The position numbers were made by a program, and so were the translations under genes. A DNA stretch of 6,630 nt from Streptococcus oralis. GTDB taxonomy: Bacteria > Bacillota > Bacilli > Lactobacillales > Streptococcaceae. The stretch lies in the NCBI GenBank assembly GCA_905370255.1, contig CAJPKC010000066.1, positions 1 to 6,630 of the forward strand, given 5' to 3'. Each line of letters begins with the position of its first letter. The stretch's first letter is position 1. Below the pieces are notes generated by a model that made no database searches, was not told where the DNA came from, and saw only the letters and a program-made list of their open reading frames with translations. Shown here piece by piece: positions 6,518 through 6,630 of the stretch.

Positions 6518-6552
6518 AAGAAAGATTAAAATGTGAAAAAAGGAGATTCCTA

Positions 6553-6630
6553 ATGGGACGTAAATGGGCCAATATCGTAGCCAAGAAAACGGCTAAAGAT
6601 GGAGCTAACTCTAAAGTATATGCAAAATTT
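6553..6630 (+). CDS. YebC/PmpR-family regulatory protein (5' end only)
   Basis: The frame from ATG 6553 to the window end gives 26 residues, [20 protein letters not shown] then KVYAKF. This is the distinctive N-terminus of the YebC/PmpR (TACO1-like) family: the (G)xKWxNIxxKKxxxD start, then the KxYAKx segment. Family members are cytoplasmic proteins of about 240 residues, described as transcription regulators and more recently as factors that ease ribosome stalling. Which role applies here cannot be judged from 26 residues. AGGAG (6541-6545) sits 7 nt upstream of the ATG and supports this start. The remaining ~90% lies beyond the window. Confidence 0.88.

Noticed and set aside
1..6630. Insertion sequences, BOX/RUP-type repeats, CRISPR, tRNA or rRNA
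   Set aside because: Intergenic gaps are all about 110 bp or less and are accounted for by promoters and terminators. No transposase frames, direct-repeat arrays or RNA-gene signatures were seen.

Overview
The window is ordinary chromosomal core sequence from a low-GC Gram-positive coccus, almost certainly a Streptococcus of the mitis group. The LytR/LCP protein, CinA, RecA and the start of the YebC/PmpR protein all read as close relatives of the pneumococcal versions as I remember them. The order tsaE - GNAT - lytR - cinA - recA is also the streptococcal arrangement. What follows recA differs from S. pneumoniae, where I recall cinA-recA-dinF-lytA. A non-pneumococcal mitis-group species is therefore more likely, but I cannot name it from sequence alone.

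Layout. Positions 1-1841 hold a tightly packed forward cluster. It starts with the 3' part of tsaE (tRNA t6A modification), which overlaps a GNAT acetyltransferase gene by 11 nt. Four nt later comes a LytR-CpsA-Psr (cell-wall polymer ligase) gene with no good ribosome binding site. A hairpin terminator (1854-1883) ends this cluster. Immediately after it, a ComX (SigX)-type box TCCGAATA (1892-1899) and a strong Shine-Dalgarno precede cinA (1918-3174). recA (3229-4377) follows and also has its own extended -10 promoter. A strong bidirectional hairpin (4382-4409) closes the cinA-recA unit.

The second part (4422-6455) is a divergent pair. A GNAT-family acetyltransferase lies on the minus strand and a 456-residue MATE-family efflux protein on the plus strand. 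They share a 108-bp intergenic region with two well-formed back-to-back promoters. The MATE promoter sits so close to the ATG that the transcript is predicted to be leaderless. The window ends with the first 26 codons of a YebC/PmpR-family regulator gene, which has its own promoter.

How the genes work together. cinA and recA form the competence-linked recombination unit: RecA handles incoming single strands and CinA is its co-induced partner. recA probably also has constitutive expression from its own promoter. The upstream tsaE-GNAT-lytR genes are housekeeping functions (tRNA modification, acetylation, wall polymer attachment). The GNAT/MATE pair has no visible functional tie to recA. I found no mobile element, CRISPR array, tRNA/rRNA or evident new system. 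The most interesting points are regulatory: the terminator/ComX-promoter overlap, the predicted leaderless MATE mRNA, and the content of the recA-yebC interval.
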